A stretch of 64,000 nucleotides of DNA from Siphonodentalium dalli. Its lineage: Eukaryota; Mollusca; Scaphopoda; Gadilida; Siphonodentaliidae. Of the stretch, positions 35,440 to 47,324 are shown piece after piece. Made by a program: the position numbers and the translations under genes. The notes beneath the pieces were generated by a model, which searched no databases, was not told where the DNA came from, and worked only from the letters and a program-made list of their open reading frames with translations. Where the stretch lies: positions 92,109,845 to 92,173,844 of the forward strand of contig CP136061.1 of NCBI GenBank assembly GCA_032622095.1, written 5' to 3'. Numbering within the stretch: position 1 is the first letter of the stretch; the number at the start of each line of letters is the position of its first letter.

Positions 35440-35720
35440 AGTATCTTTAAAATCTACTATCGAGCATTTCGAGTGTCAGAGTATAACATTTGTATATCAT
35501 ATTCAACTACGGGAGTAAAATTAACATGCTATAAGTTACATATTGGTTCGAAATTAAATTATTTCGACATTAAATATGTTATCCGTAACCGTTAGACATA
35601 ATGCTATGAAATTACTAATAGTTGACACTATTTGTCTAGGATTGAGGGGTGCAAACCTGTTGTCGCTATCCTGATCTGATTAAATTGTATTGACCCGAGG
35701 AATAGAATGAGACAAAGCCA
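35440..35720 (-). repeat. Relic of lectin-gene 3' flank
   Basis: Matches 49265-49460 and then 49070-49190, in rearranged order, with landmarks CGAGTGTC, GTTACATATTGGTT and GGATTGAGGGGTGCA. It lies about 550 bp beyond the broken lectin exon at 36270, consistent with a second, older gene tail. Confidence 0.55.
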
Positions 35721-36269
35721 CCAGGCCAATAATCCACTGAAATGAATACCTGGAACAGACAAAGGAAGAGGCGGTACATTCGGTTACCGGGATATTATAT
35801 TATACTGTTCTGGTAATGGCAGACTATTCAACATACCGATACTATAAGAACGTCTAAATATTGTAAATCACCATCGTTAATGTCGAATATTTCCACCCAA
35901 TAACAAATAATTGGCACACGGTGATGTGATGCTGCGAACCCTCCCTGTTGTATTACGGAACTACCAATTGTTACTCGCCAACTCACTGTTTTTGAAATTT
36001 AATAACATTTGTAGTCAGATATGATCGCCAGATTTAGTGGATTCTTACTATCAAACTGGTTTGATAGTACTCGGGTACACAAGCACTGGTGAAATTTCAC
36101 CATAAACAAGACCGGATTACAATTGTAAATACATGTACGTTTCACAGAATCGACCCCTCCTTCTCTGATTATGCTATATATTGGCCCAAGGAATAAAATG
36201 AGATATTTTCGATGACTATTGATATTTTATTCTCTGAAATTAGATCCAATGCATGTCATGTCGCGTTTT

Positions 36270-36468
36270 CTATAGCTCGCAGATGTAAGCACCTGCCCAT
36301 GTGCACTCTACGTCGTTCGGATAAAAGTTGTAATATGTTGTGACTTCCATGCAATTATGCATTTCCAATCCTTCTGGCTGCATCGATGCCCAACCAGTCC
36401 ATGTGAGACTCAGCTCCCCTCAACAGCTTCATCACTGCCGTCTACCCAGACATTTGCGAATCCCTGAG
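36270..36468 (-). pseudogene. C-type lectin terminal exon, frameshifted
   Basis: Same layout as 11342-11553: acceptor GTTTAG before 36468, the WVDGSDE start, and an end with YICE, one Leu and a TAG at 36270-36272. Compared with the intact exon, about 19 bp are missing just after the EG pair (near 36408), which shifts the frame and gives an immediate TGA. Beyond the lesion the original frame still reads TGWAS, HNCM, ND, C and YICE. AATAAA follows at 36226-36231. No matching CTLD first-half or PAN exon is seen upstream, so this is a decayed partial gene copy. Confidence 0.85.
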
Positions 36469-36723
36469 CTAAACACGAAAAAAGAAAGGATAATATACAA
36501 AGAGCAACATCGGACCCTGTCGGTAATAAATACATAATTGGTCACATTGAAGTAACTTCACATCTACATTATCAGTATTCTGTCCTAATCACTTTATAAC
36601 GCAGATTCATATTTTGAAATTTTACTCAAGTTTCAATCACTTAAATATGCATACACATACGCCCTGAGCATTGTGACGATCCAGCCAAAATATGTACATG
36701 TACACGCATTTTAGTATTGACTA

Positions 36724-37890
36724 AAGCTGCTTTCACATATATACATGCGTTTTACGCATCTGTAAACGCATCCGTATGCGCATCGTTTCGATCTCCAATG
36801 TTATCGCTGGGGCTTTCACATACCATCCGCTAAACTCGCGTGCGTGCGTGCGCGCATAACTTTTCGCTCCCAGACCGAAAAGCTGTCCGTTTTACGCATA
36901 AGCGGACAGGGGTATTCGGTGCGATGTCGTTAATCATGGGATATACCGTAGATATTTTGTGATGTTTACGAATGAGAATGGTATATATGTGGGGGCGTAT
37001 GCCAGCTGCTGGCACCATGCTATCTAATCTTGGGTCAAATTGCTAACCTCTGTTTTGAGCACGGTGGCTCTCGGCTCTTTAGCATTTTATGCAGTCTGAG
37101 TAAACTCATACCTAAATATTCATTACAACATTGAATATTAGGTCTGACGGATAACATCGCTATCTCATTTCCAAGTCCTCGGGATTCCGTAATCTGATTG
37201 ATTGCGTAAATTATTTTCCGTCCAATGAAACCGTATGGGTTAATAAACAAGTGTTAGTGGGCGGAGACTCCCATAGTGTCACTTCTAAATATAGTAACAG
37301 AGCGGCGCTTGCAAATACAACAGACAGAAAAAATGGCTTCGAAATTATATATTCGGTACGATTCCGATTAATTTGAAGGATGTGCTGGACCTGATAGATA
37401 GGCATGCGTATGGTACCAACTTGGCCTCCCATAAATATAAATAGAACTCACTCATGTACGTGTATTTGATTTACTTTATTGTAACATGGTTTGCAAATCA
37501 AATTATTTGTCGTAAAACTAAAAAAGTCATCTGAAACTAGTGAAAGTTAAACACCGAGGAAATGACTTAATTTTATGCTTTTAAATAGTTCTAAAGCATC
37601 ATTTTTGATGACGACCTTATTTTTTGCTCTCGGATGCAGCTTTCCCGTTGATGCAGCGAGTTCAACTCCCGAAAAAGAATAGTCGCACACACGACAAATA
37701 TTATCTTCTGTAAGTTTATGTCGCGACACAGGCCTTGTTATTGCGAAGCACAACAAATAACACGTGGGGACACCTGTCAATCATCGATGTATTTTAAAAA
37801 ATCCGTGACGTCATTTTGGGGAAGCTCTTCGCTGAATAGAAATGGTTTTGGCTACATTAGCTCCAGACTCTATATTTCAAATATAGAGTC
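36724..37890. mobile_element. Possible PIF/Harbinger element remnant (non-coding part)
   Basis: GCTTTCACATA occurs at about 36729 and 36813, each followed by sequence rich in ATGCG, ACGCAT and CGCATA, as is common at PIF/Harbinger termini. The transposase fragment lies about 1.1 kb away, in the orientation expected if this is the 3' end. A clear second terminus near 38200 is not seen. A 37780-37547 minus frame with a CRVC pair is open but unrecognised. Confidence 0.35.
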
Positions 37891-37895
37891 GACGT

Positions 37896-38150
37896 TCACC
37901 CAGACTGCATTTTATGTATATCGTCGCCGATGAAATGCAATATTAACGAAAACTGTTCGCGAGACACCCTGAAATAACCAATGAACTTGTCTTCATCCGA
38001 ATACAAATTTTTGACAATTAGATTAGCATATGCCCCTTGTTCTCTTCTTTTCTTAACTATTTCGTACTCCCAAAAGCGTCTTGGTCTCTTCCGTCGTCTT
38101 TCGTTATATATACACAAAGCAACCATTAGAACGTCCTCGTCCTCGTCCAT
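37896..38150 (-). pseudogene. PIF/Harbinger transposase (HARBI1-like), N-terminal fragment
   Basis: Begins MDEDEDVLMVAL, followed by RRRKRPRRFW, KKRREQGAY, LYSDEDKFIGYFRVSREQF and LILHFIGDDI. This is the N-terminal signature of animal Harbinger-derived nucleases, before the DDE catalytic domain. An in-frame ATG lies 8 codons further upstream at 38174. After about 82 codons the frame ends and the rest of the protein (catalytic Asp, Asp and Glu) is absent, so it is a truncated relic. Confidence 0.8.
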
Positions 38151-38379
38151 GGCGAAAGGACAATATGTAAACACAAATAATTATTATATTATATAACCGA
38201 TCATAGTATAGCATCAAGCATACAACAGCCTTGTGTCGATAAGAAAGGCTATTCATATACATATTATGTTCGTCCGGTATGTTCGTACCACATGCACTGA
38301 CATGCCCAATACAGCTACTATAGCGCTAACAATAAAAAAGGTACAATAACTTCCACTGTGTGTTATTGCGTAAAACATT

Positions 38380-39175
38380 TTACTTTTACGAAGTAACGTG
38401 CATGTCTAGAAATGGTCATCACAAAGAGACACATTTCTAGAAAAATATTTGTAATAAACCTAGCGGGGTGGGCGAGTACGGGCGAGGCTGGCGGTTACGT
38501 GACGGCGAATACGGGCGAGGCTGGTTGGTGCGTGGCGGCGAGTACGGGCGCGGCTGTTGGGTGCATGGCGGCGAGTACGGGCGAGGCTGGTGGGTACGTG
38601 GCGGCGAGTACGGGAGAGGCTGGTTTGTACGTGGCGGCGAGTACGGGCGAGGCTTGTGGGTGCGTGGTGTCGAGTAAGGGCGAGGCTGGTGGTAACTGGC
38701 GGCGAGTACGGGCGATGCTGGCGGTTACGTGGCGGCGAGTACGGGTGAGGCTGGTGGGTGCGTGGCGGCGAGAACGGGCGAGGTTGGTGGGTGCGTAGCG
38801 GCGAGTACGGGCGAGGCTGGTGGGTACATGTGTCCTTATGGAAATTCACATTTTATATGTAATAAAATTCACATTTTATATGTATAATAAATACAGAGAC
38901 AAATTTCTGGATCAATATTGAAAATAAACATTTCTGAGAAGATTCAGTTAGAGTTATTGTTAGCGGTATTAGATGTATATGGTCTGTTCAACATTGCTTT
39001 TACTCTGGTCTGTTCTTACGGGCATAGCGGGTGATATTGATACACAGAAGCATGTTAGCCAAACAGATTTACACTTGAAGCCTATAATATGTAGATGGAT
39101 CGGAAATAATATACCAGTTGTACAGCACAAAGGCAACCACCACTGTAGTCATGTGATAAGGATGAACTAATGCCC
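38380..39175 (+). repeat. Dispersed repeat family F, copy with expanded core
   Basis: Left flank (AGAGACACATTTCTAG, CAATATT-like) and right flank (TTCTGAGAAGATTCAGTTAG) align with 6510-6690 and 13020-13210. The short GC-rich segment between them in other copies is replaced by the 33-bp minisatellite described next. The rest extends to about 39175. Confidence 0.7.
38468..38826 (+). repeat. 33-bp GC-rich minisatellite, 11 units
   Basis: The unit is approximately GCGAGTACGGGCGAGGCTGG plus TGGGTACGTGGCG, 33 bp, with about 11 copies (one is 32 bp). Because 33 is divisible by three, long frames stay open on both strands (for example Gly/Glu/Tyr/Arg-rich forward and His/Pro/Ser/Arg-rich reverse). 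These are repeat artefacts rather than genes. The composition differs sharply from the AT-rich surroundings. Confidence 0.95.
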
Positions 39176-39179
39176 GGCA

Positions 39180-40740
39180 CTTAATTGGCTATTACCATCT
39201 GTTTGAGTCTATATGTATATATTTCAATATCATAATGAGCACTAAAGTACACAGAAACGCTGTTAAGTTGTGCAACTATATGAGAACAGAGTATCCATAC
39301 TTGCTATTATTTGCTATACCCCCAGCCATAATACTAAGATCGCATTCCCACCAATAATCGAAAAGTATTTCATGCACTTTATACTTCGATCATCACCCCT
39401 ACCACACCCCCCTCATATTTGTATTGTAATTTTAACCCTTCTCCTAAACCAAGAATTTAGAATTTCATAAAACTATTTTCCATTCCAATCTGTCAATGAT
39501 CTTTTAAAACAGAAGAATAGAGTAATCTATCCCGAATGTTTTGCCAAGTTTACAACAATTGGATAGAGTTATCGCACCTGACATGTAAACGATTATTGCC
39601 ACGAGCTTTTTGACCAAAATCACAGATCGCCACACTGCCATTATTGAATATGATTTATACACAGTACACACCATGTAACGCCGGGGGCACAGGGGGCACG
39701 TGCCCCCCCCCCCACTTTTTCCCCAATTATGGGTACATAATCTTCCAATACTAAATACAATGGAGAAAATAATTTTTGGTTCCCTGGAAGAAAACATTCC
39801 ATTGGTAACACATGTGTTTAATCTTATCAGTTATGCCACTATACACTGGCTATGGCTAGCAAGATAGCAAGTTAATCCCTTGGTCAATATTGACACTCTG
39901 TCTGAGTAATGGCCCTCTGGGAATTAGACTACAGACTCTGAGTTCTTTGTAGATCCCAGGTCTTCTGAGGATACCATCAGAGCCATGTCTTGGACACAAC
40001 AACTTGTCTAATTAAAAGCACATTCATCATACCAATGAAGGGTTTAAATTTTAGTGTCTGCAATAAAACTGAAAACCTGAGACTTGGCAGGTATACAATT
40101 TCATGCCAAGGTGGTCAAACTCCTGATATGGGATCACATGCTATAGACAATATCAGTTGATGCTGAGAGGATTCATTGGAATAGCTTGACTAGGATTTTT
40201 ATCAATTCAGCTCACTCGTAATTACCGACAAATAAGAAAAGTTACAATAATTTTGTTCTCAACAAAGTTTACTGTGTACAGGCAAGATTGGTGCCTGTGT
40301 ACATATATTATTATAGTGTTATTTAATATTCAGAGTTACTTGTGATTATTGTTTCTTCGATATCAACGTGTGTCGTATGTGGGGTTAATTGGATTATACA
40401 GTATATTGTATACTAATGTCATCATAACACTTGTGACATAGGATGCAGGTTGTAGAAGTTATATCAACGTTATCATGCAGTCATATTTCACACATTGGCT
40501 CCAACGATAAGTGAGTAGCAGAGTAGCATCATTTAAACTCTTTCTTGTTTCTACATTCATAACGGTAACCACGAATAACATATCATACTAAACAATCTTT
40601 GCGTTGGTGCACATTTGAAAACAGTGTTTAATTCATATATGTAGTATTTGTTTTTTATATGGTGCCCCCCCCCCCCACTTTTTTGTAGCTTCCGCCGCCC
40701 CTGCACAGGAAAACACCTGCCGGTCAGGTTTTTCTTCGGG
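39180..40740. other. No gene; possible CAG-ended element 39690-40703
   Basis: CAGGGGGCACGTGCCCCC near 39690 and the inverted CAGGGGCGGCGGAAGC ending near 40703 each border a C-rich tract followed by CACTTTTT. This would suit a hAT-type non-autonomous element of about 1 kb. The 8-bp flanks do not match by eye, so the call is weak. No protein is encoded. Confidence 0.35.
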
Positions 40741-41341
40741 TTCTATGCCTGAATGTGACCATAATAATTACAAATTGACGAGAGTCGACATATTTTATAA
40801 TGATGGCCTCTTGACCTATAGTAATCCTGTTTACTTAATATGGAAATCCCTGTACAACATATATAGTTACGAATTGCTGCTTTTATGTCATACTATAAAA
40901 TTCCCACGCAACCGCACGGACTTGACATCCTCCCAACTGCATAATACTAATGAAAACCTACACATACACGTTGAACTTTCCCCTTAAGAACTGTTTTATT
41001 CCGTAACACGAATACGTTTTTTCATTATGTTTATTCTTTTATCATTTCTACTTATCTCATATCTACCCTGCATGTCACTGTATTTATATATGTTAAATAA
41101 CAACATTGCATCTAATCAAACGTCGCTCCAAACGAGGAAGCCTGTCCACCAACTCTGCTTTATCGAAATGAGGTACCACAATGATCCTGGATAACTATCA
41201 TATATCACGGGTAGGCTTATTCTACAGTCGCGCGCGATACTCAAAACGTAAATACCGATGTGATCCATATACATCTAAACTTCTCCTCTACTTCATAAAC
41301 CTATCCATCAACGGAACGAACCAAATCAAACTTTTACTCTT

Positions 41342-42200
41342 GTGACAATCATGAACACGGACGACGAGTTCGTACATCATATACTATTAAAGAAAAATAG
41401 AGAACCTAATTCGACATGTGCGCACACAAGTATGAACGTAGTTGGAATACCAACATGTCTCAGACAATTACTAATAATATTTGGTAATGTAGTGCCAAAC
41501 ACCGGCCCTGGACCATATGATGTACTATCAGTTTTTCATTTGAGCGTGCAGAGCATCGTCCAGAAATTAGACAGAATTTCCACTGAAATTCAAAAGTACG
41601 ATGTGTGTAGTTTCACGGAGTCTTGGCTTGGAACAAAACACAACACAAACGACTTATACATGTACATACCAGGATTTCATAAACCCGAGCACAGGGATAT
41701 AACTAATACTGACACAGTTTGGGGTGGCGTCATTGTCTATACATGTACATAAACAACGCGCTAGCGTCGAATAGAGGCATGACTTGGAGAGAAGTAACCT
41801 AGAGAATCCATGGATTGAAATCTTAATGAATGGACACAATTTGTTAGTCGGTACGTTTTATCGCACCCCAAATGCTGGGGTGAGATAGAAGGTAATATCG
41901 GCGATGTGATCAATGCTATCCATCCAAAAGAATAGTCATATGTGGAGACTTAAATGAAAATCAGTTTCCCCCAACTAGTACTAAAGTATCATCAATATGC
42001 ACCCAGTTTACTCTCGACCAAGTTATCAACGACTCGACACATTTCACTGAATACCCCGAGACATTAATAGACGTCGTACTGATAAACGAGAACTGCATGA
42101 AACATGAAAGTGGAACACTAGAACCCTTCTTTTGCGACTTAGTCCGATACCATGTCCCCGTGTACGTAAACATTCACACCCATAACCCTATAAACCGAAT
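41342..42200 (+). pseudogene. LINE leader and AP-endonuclease region
   Basis: 41342-41752 reads a leader with IIFGNVVPNTGPGP (41483-41509 covers the GNVV...GP core), then LSVFHLSVQSIVQKLDRIST (usual N-x-RS box, here degraded), YDVCSFTESWLG (the catalytic Glu box), GFHKPEHRD and GGVIVY. After a stop, 41930-42170 gives ICGDLNEN, LDQVIND, ETLIDVVLIN and RYHVPV. The last conserved SDH-like box reads RYH. Several catalytic residues are lost, so it cannot cut DNA. Confidence 0.8.
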
Positions 42201-42209
42201 AAACCTACC

Positions 42210-44577
42210 ATGCGCACAATCTACATGTACGAACAAGCCGATTATCCTGCCATGAACCATCAAATAGAATCTCCCGACTGGCCACAGTTGTTTAAATACA
42301 TACCAGTCGAAAATATATGTAGTACTTTAACAGCAAAACTGACTGATCGAATGCAAAACCACATTCCACACAAAACAATCCACAATAGGAGAGAAGAACC
42401 TGAATGGATAAACCCCCGGATTAAGTACTTAATTAGGCAACGAAAAAGAGTACACCAAATTGCAAAAAGAAAAAATACCCCCGCAGTTTGGTGCAAATAT
42501 CGTAAAATTCGCAACGATGTAATTAACGAAGTGAGAGCGACCAAACGCATACATCTCACACAGGTACAAGAAATCCTGCATGATCCCATGACAACTGACA
42601 GTAAGTGGTGGAAAACTTGTAATCGTCTCTCCACCAATATATCTGACAATGTGCCACCTTTAAATTGGCAAGGCAACATTTTATCGGCCGATGAGGAAAA
42701 ATCAGAGGTCCTCAATAATTATTTCTGCAGCATCGCATCCATTGTTATGTCATATCCCCCCCCCCGATCTATTAGATCATGACCCCGATCTTTCTACATT
42801 GAATAGTATAGAAATAACCGAACTAGAAGTTTTCAACGCACTAAAGGCAATACAGCCTGATAAAGTATCTGGTCCTGATTGTATAAGCCCGCGATTATTG
42901 AAGAACCGTACAAGCTTGAGTAAGTCTGTTTCGCAGATGTTCAACCGTTTTCTCCGCGAATCATACTTTCCTCTGGAATGGAAACGAGCAAACGTGGTAC
43001 CGATACACAAGAAAGGCGATCGTAGCAATCCAGAAAATTATCGTTCGATTTCTCTTCTGAGTTGTATAAGCAAATTAGTTGAAAAATGCATCGCCAAACA
43101 TCGCATGACTTATCTCCAGTCAAACCATATGTTAACCGAACATCAGTCTGGATTCATGCCCATTCATACTATTTTTCGACAGTAGTAAAGCATTTGACAA
43201 AGTATGGCACGGCGGTTTACTATTTAAACTTCATGGTATAGGAATTCGTGATAACATATTACAATGGTTCAGATCATATATTTCTAACTGACAGCAGCGT
43301 GTTGTCCTACGTTATGGTCAATCCAAATGGGGGACAGACCACCGCAGGAGTGCCCCAGGGATATCTATTGGGCCCTATTCTCTTTCTCGTATTTATAAAT
43401 GACATTGTTGCAAATATTACATTTAACGTTCGCCTCTTTGCCGACGAAACGTCCATCGCTATTACTACCAATGACCCTCACACTGGAGCGATATTGCTAC
43501 AACAGGATATCGACAAACTCCAAGCTTGTGCTTCTAAATGGCATGTTAAATTCAATGAACTCAAGAAAGAATCACTAACATGCTCCCGAAAACGTAACCC
43601 ACTATACCACCCAACCCTGTACATGAACCAACAGCCCATCAAAGAAGTAAAACTACATAAACACATTGGCATTATCTCGAGTAATGATGTGAGCTGGGGG
43701 CCTCATATTGAAGAAATGACTAAGACTAAGACTCGAAAAATGCTACTTCACGCTATTTCGATCAATCCTCGAATACTCCTGTATTGTATGGGACGGCTGC
43801 TCCCAGCAATACTCTGATTAAATTGAAAACGTACAATACGAAGCAGCCCGAATTCTGACGGGTGCCACCAGATCTGTTTGTAATTCTACACTCCTGTTAG
43901 AAACTGGTTGGGAAACCTTGAAATCACGTCGTGAAAAACACAAATTAAAAGTGTTTTATAAAATGGTAAATGGCCAGTCACCAATTGATCTTAGAACACT
44001 AGTACCCCCGACTCACGGACAAATATCTAGGCGTGAAACTAGACAAAGAAATCACTTCATAATCCCTGGTTTTGACTATGAATATCAAAGAAGATCATTT
44101 CTCCCATCAACGACGTCCCTATGGAATAATCTCGACAAAAATATTAACATGCATTCCCTTTCAGCACTCAAGAGGTCTCTCGACTTGAATATGAAGAAGA
44201 TCCACAGATGGTTTTACTATGCATATACCCGCGAAGCCCAAATACTGCACGCCCGACTAAGATTACATTGTAGCCACCTAAATTACCATACTTATTCTAA
44301 CTTTGTCTCCGATCATTCCAGGTATGTCTGTGGTGAAATTGAGGACACAGAAAACTATTTACTTGAATGTGTTAGATACCGCTCCCAACGTCGCTCACTC
44401 TTATCATCAATTTCTAATCTGTGTATTGTTACATCCGAGACACTCTTGTGTGGATTCACTAAAATTTTATTGGAAGACAACTTAACAATTTTCACAGAAG
44501 TCCAAACATTTATCATTCGTACCAAACGTTTTAATTATCGCACCAAACCATTCTCCGATGAGTCACACACTCATTGA
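42210..44577 (+). pseudogene. LINE reverse transcriptase and C-terminal domain
   Basis: The linker 42210-42760 (EPEWINPRIKYLIRQRKRVH) is followed by RT blocks: DKVSGPDCISPRLLKN, PLEWKRANVVPIHKKGDRSN, YRSISLLSCISKLVEKCI and HQSGFM. About 45 residues are then missing, and the frame resumes at FDSSKAFDKVWH (43183). Further blocks are AGVPQGYLLGPILFLVFIND and an active-site box FADET, where the second catalytic Asp (43446-43448) is Glu. 43918-44577 carries the C-terminal region, with LHARLRLHCSHLNYH and a C-x-C...H/N-YLLEC cysteine motif. Inactive by frameshift, deletion and active-site change. Confidence 0.85.
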
Positions 44578-45249
44578 TATTAAACGCACTAATGTTAGTC
44601 AGCTATAACATACGATAATGGATTACAAATTTGACACTGTTGCGTTATCACGGTATGTTATACGGTTTAGAAGAATAAACAATACAAGCGCGTCCCCTTG
44701 TGATGTGACGGATCAGAAGCAAGGTCAGATTCCCAACCAGTGCATAATCTGACACAACAGATTATCCACACTCGTCAAAATCCCCTATACTGGCAACAAG
44801 ATATATCATCATTTCACTCCTCACCTCCCTTATCATATCCGACATCCACTTTAATCTCCAAAACTATTCTCACATAACCAAAATATTTCAATATAAAACT
44901 ACTTTACATTCATCTAAAACCCACCATACCCTTCCAACATACTCCCACATAACCCAAATCATTCCATATGAAACTACCTTATCTTTAAACACCTATCGAA
45001 CCGTCCCACCATGTGAGTAGACAAGTATACGCGATAAAACGTCAACAATTTTAAAACATGAATCCCCCATTTACTTGAAGTGTTTTAAAATCACTCTCAC
45101 AGGATGGACCTTGTCACAAGCCAATCGGAAACGACTCCCAAAAGCTTAAAGCTTGTTGTCGAATCCCTTTCATAACATATTTAATATTTAATATTTGTCT
45201 TGTTTTTTTTGGGGTAATATATAATGACTAATATGGAATAAATACTGTT

Positions 45250-45420
45250 TACACCAACAGTGTATCTAAAGCCAGGCGCCGTTTATTAACAATGCTATCG
45301 GACAAACGCCCCAATACAATCACTATGAGCGAACTACTTAATCAGAAAAATCCCACAAGCCTACGACGACTATGTGATTTTATTAAAATTCTTAACCGCG
45401 AACTATCGAATATTGAATGA
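45250..45420 (+). pseudogene. Short LINE-like C-terminal fragment
   Basis: A frame of about 50 codons reads ARRRLLTMLSDKRPNT and ends LRRLCDFIKILNRELSNIE before TGA. It resembles the final residues of non-LTR polyproteins. It lies 0.7 kb after the main RT tail, so it may come from a second, nested element end. Weak call. Confidence 0.35.
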
Positions 45421-45802
45421 TTATAATATAAAATATTGAAGCGATTGTAATACTCCATATGGTATTATAAAGATAACTTGACGTACCGCCTTGTATGTAA
45501 GGAATATGCATTATTGATACACTGATAAATAACGATGTGTGTGTATGTGTGCACAAAATGTATATGTTCACTTCTAAATATATTATTAATATTAATGAAT
45601 AATGTTATACATATATAGCAATGATAGTGCTATTATATTTATTTATAATGTGTTTATTAATATTTATTTATAATATGTTTATTTATATTTATTTATAATA
45701 AATGTGTATAATATGCTTATATATGTACCATGATATATGTAAATAGTGTACAAATGTTATCTCGATACCTATGTATTATATGTCATGAGAATAAAGAATT
45801 GA

Positions 45803-47320
45803 ATCAGCATCATATCAATTCAGCAGGACCCACCAGCATCACAACAGACTAGCAGGATCGCTTGACCAGGGCTGTTATAGCACATAGAAACAACATCTCG
45901 AAAGAAAACCTCTGGATGTGCCGGGCATTATAAACCTGAATAATGTAATAGTATATGCGACTTCTTGTAAATCACCAGACGAGGTGAATCGAGTATTACC
46001 GACCTCAAGCTGATTCAGGTCCTCCTTTCTCCCCCAAATGCAAATAGTTAGCTAAATAAATAGAGAATGCCTATAGGTTTACAGAAATATCTCACGAGTG
46101 TCTGGACAGAAATATCGAATTATCCCGAGCGGCTATGAGAAAAATCGATATTTCTTTCCAGACACGAATGAGATGTTTCAGTTATTCAAACAAAATAACT
46201 GTAGGTATTCTTGTTATTATATGATGTTTATTTAGTCTTAATTAATTAAATCATCAACTGTAAATTAAGAGCGCACGTGCAAGTATTTACTAACAGGAAA
46301 GATACTTTGCGTAAAGTTGAAATTGACACGCTGCGACTCAAACAAAGTATTGTCGAGTGATCACGCGCCGTCATAAATTCGTCGCTTTTGATTGGTTAGT
46401 GGACTGTGTGCACGCAATGATCACTCGATCAATCTTGGCAGCTCGTGTTAGTTCCAAGCCCTACAATGAAATAACGCTATCTAGAATGAAATAACGAACT
46501 CGTATTTCACTGTGGCTTCTAAGAGATATATACAATGATATATGTTCAGGTAATTTCCCGCTATTTTGTAGGCAAGCATATAATAAATGGGTTTATCGAA
46601 AATATAACATAAATAATTTCTCGTCAACGCAAGTGATAAATTTAGAATCCCAATCAACTAGGAAATAAACACACTGGCAGAAATTCAGTCGAACACTATT
46701 ACACACGAACTTTGTATTATAATATACGATTAGCAGGGGTGGTAGTAACAAATTTACAGGAAGGTATGCCGTTTTTTTGCATCAGGAATTTTCGGGAACC
46801 CACCACCCCCAAACCTGCAAAAAAAAAAATTCTACTCCCAATTTTTTACACCCACCCCCTAAATTTCACTAAAATTGTTCTAAAATCGCATAAAACACTA
46901 CTGATATCACTCATATGACTGGGAATTATCTCAATTAATTCAAATAACAGTTTAACCTGTTTCAGAAGCTGTTTTAATTGGAAAAAAATGTTTTATAAAC
47001 TACTGATCATCCGTAAACCTATGTATGCTAGACATCATTTAACATATTACATGCAAAAACATATATACATATTTACAAATGTGGATTAGGATGCCTACAA
47101 TGGGAGACAGACACAAGCCATTGGAACGGCAACTCTGTATGCCACAAGGTCCTTTGATGTAGACCAAACATGCATTGGCACTATATGGCTATGTTGTCCA
47201 GGAGATATTGGTCGACCTCTGCACCAAGGACTCAACTTCACCCCACTAATTTTCTTTCTTAATGTCTCCTCTAATTTGTTTCACTTGTTAACAAGAAAAA
47301 TAAGTGGCCGCAGAGACTCC
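45803..47320. other. No gene; one 28-bp-arm hairpin
   Basis: At 46087-46178 a hairpin is formed by CTCACGAGTGTCTGGACAGA-type sequence and its complement, the arms sharing GAAATATCGA. From 46735 to 46870 a C/A-rich segment resembles 24478-24640. No coding sequence recognised. Confidence 0.45.
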
Positions 47321-47324
47321 AGAC

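Larger units (their letters stand above)
41100..45802 (+). mobile_element. Near-full-length degenerate non-LTR retrotransposon
   Basis: In order: leader, endonuclease, linker, reverse transcriptase and a Cys-rich C-terminal domain (to 44577), then a 3' region. It ends near ATGAGAATAAAGAATTGAATC (45785-45802), the A/T-simple tail style of CR1-like elements. The frame is broken several times. The orientation is opposite to the lectin gene family. The clade (CR1 or a relative) is inferred from motif style only. Confidence 0.8.

Noticed and set aside
37547-37780. Minus-strand frame with a CRVC pair, possible zinc-binding protein
   Set aside because: Only one Cys pair, no matching second pair, and it lies inside a probable transposon remnant.
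38412-38849. Long overlapping open frames on both strands (Gly/Glu/Tyr/Arg-rich and His/Pro/Arg-rich)
   Set aside because: They are produced by the 33-bp minisatellite, whose length is divisible by three. No start context, domain or splice signal supports a protein.
39690-40703. Confident call of a complete hAT element
   Set aside because: Terminal CAGGGG sequences are opposed, but no 8-bp duplication is seen and both ends are mainly homopolymer; kept only as a weak note.
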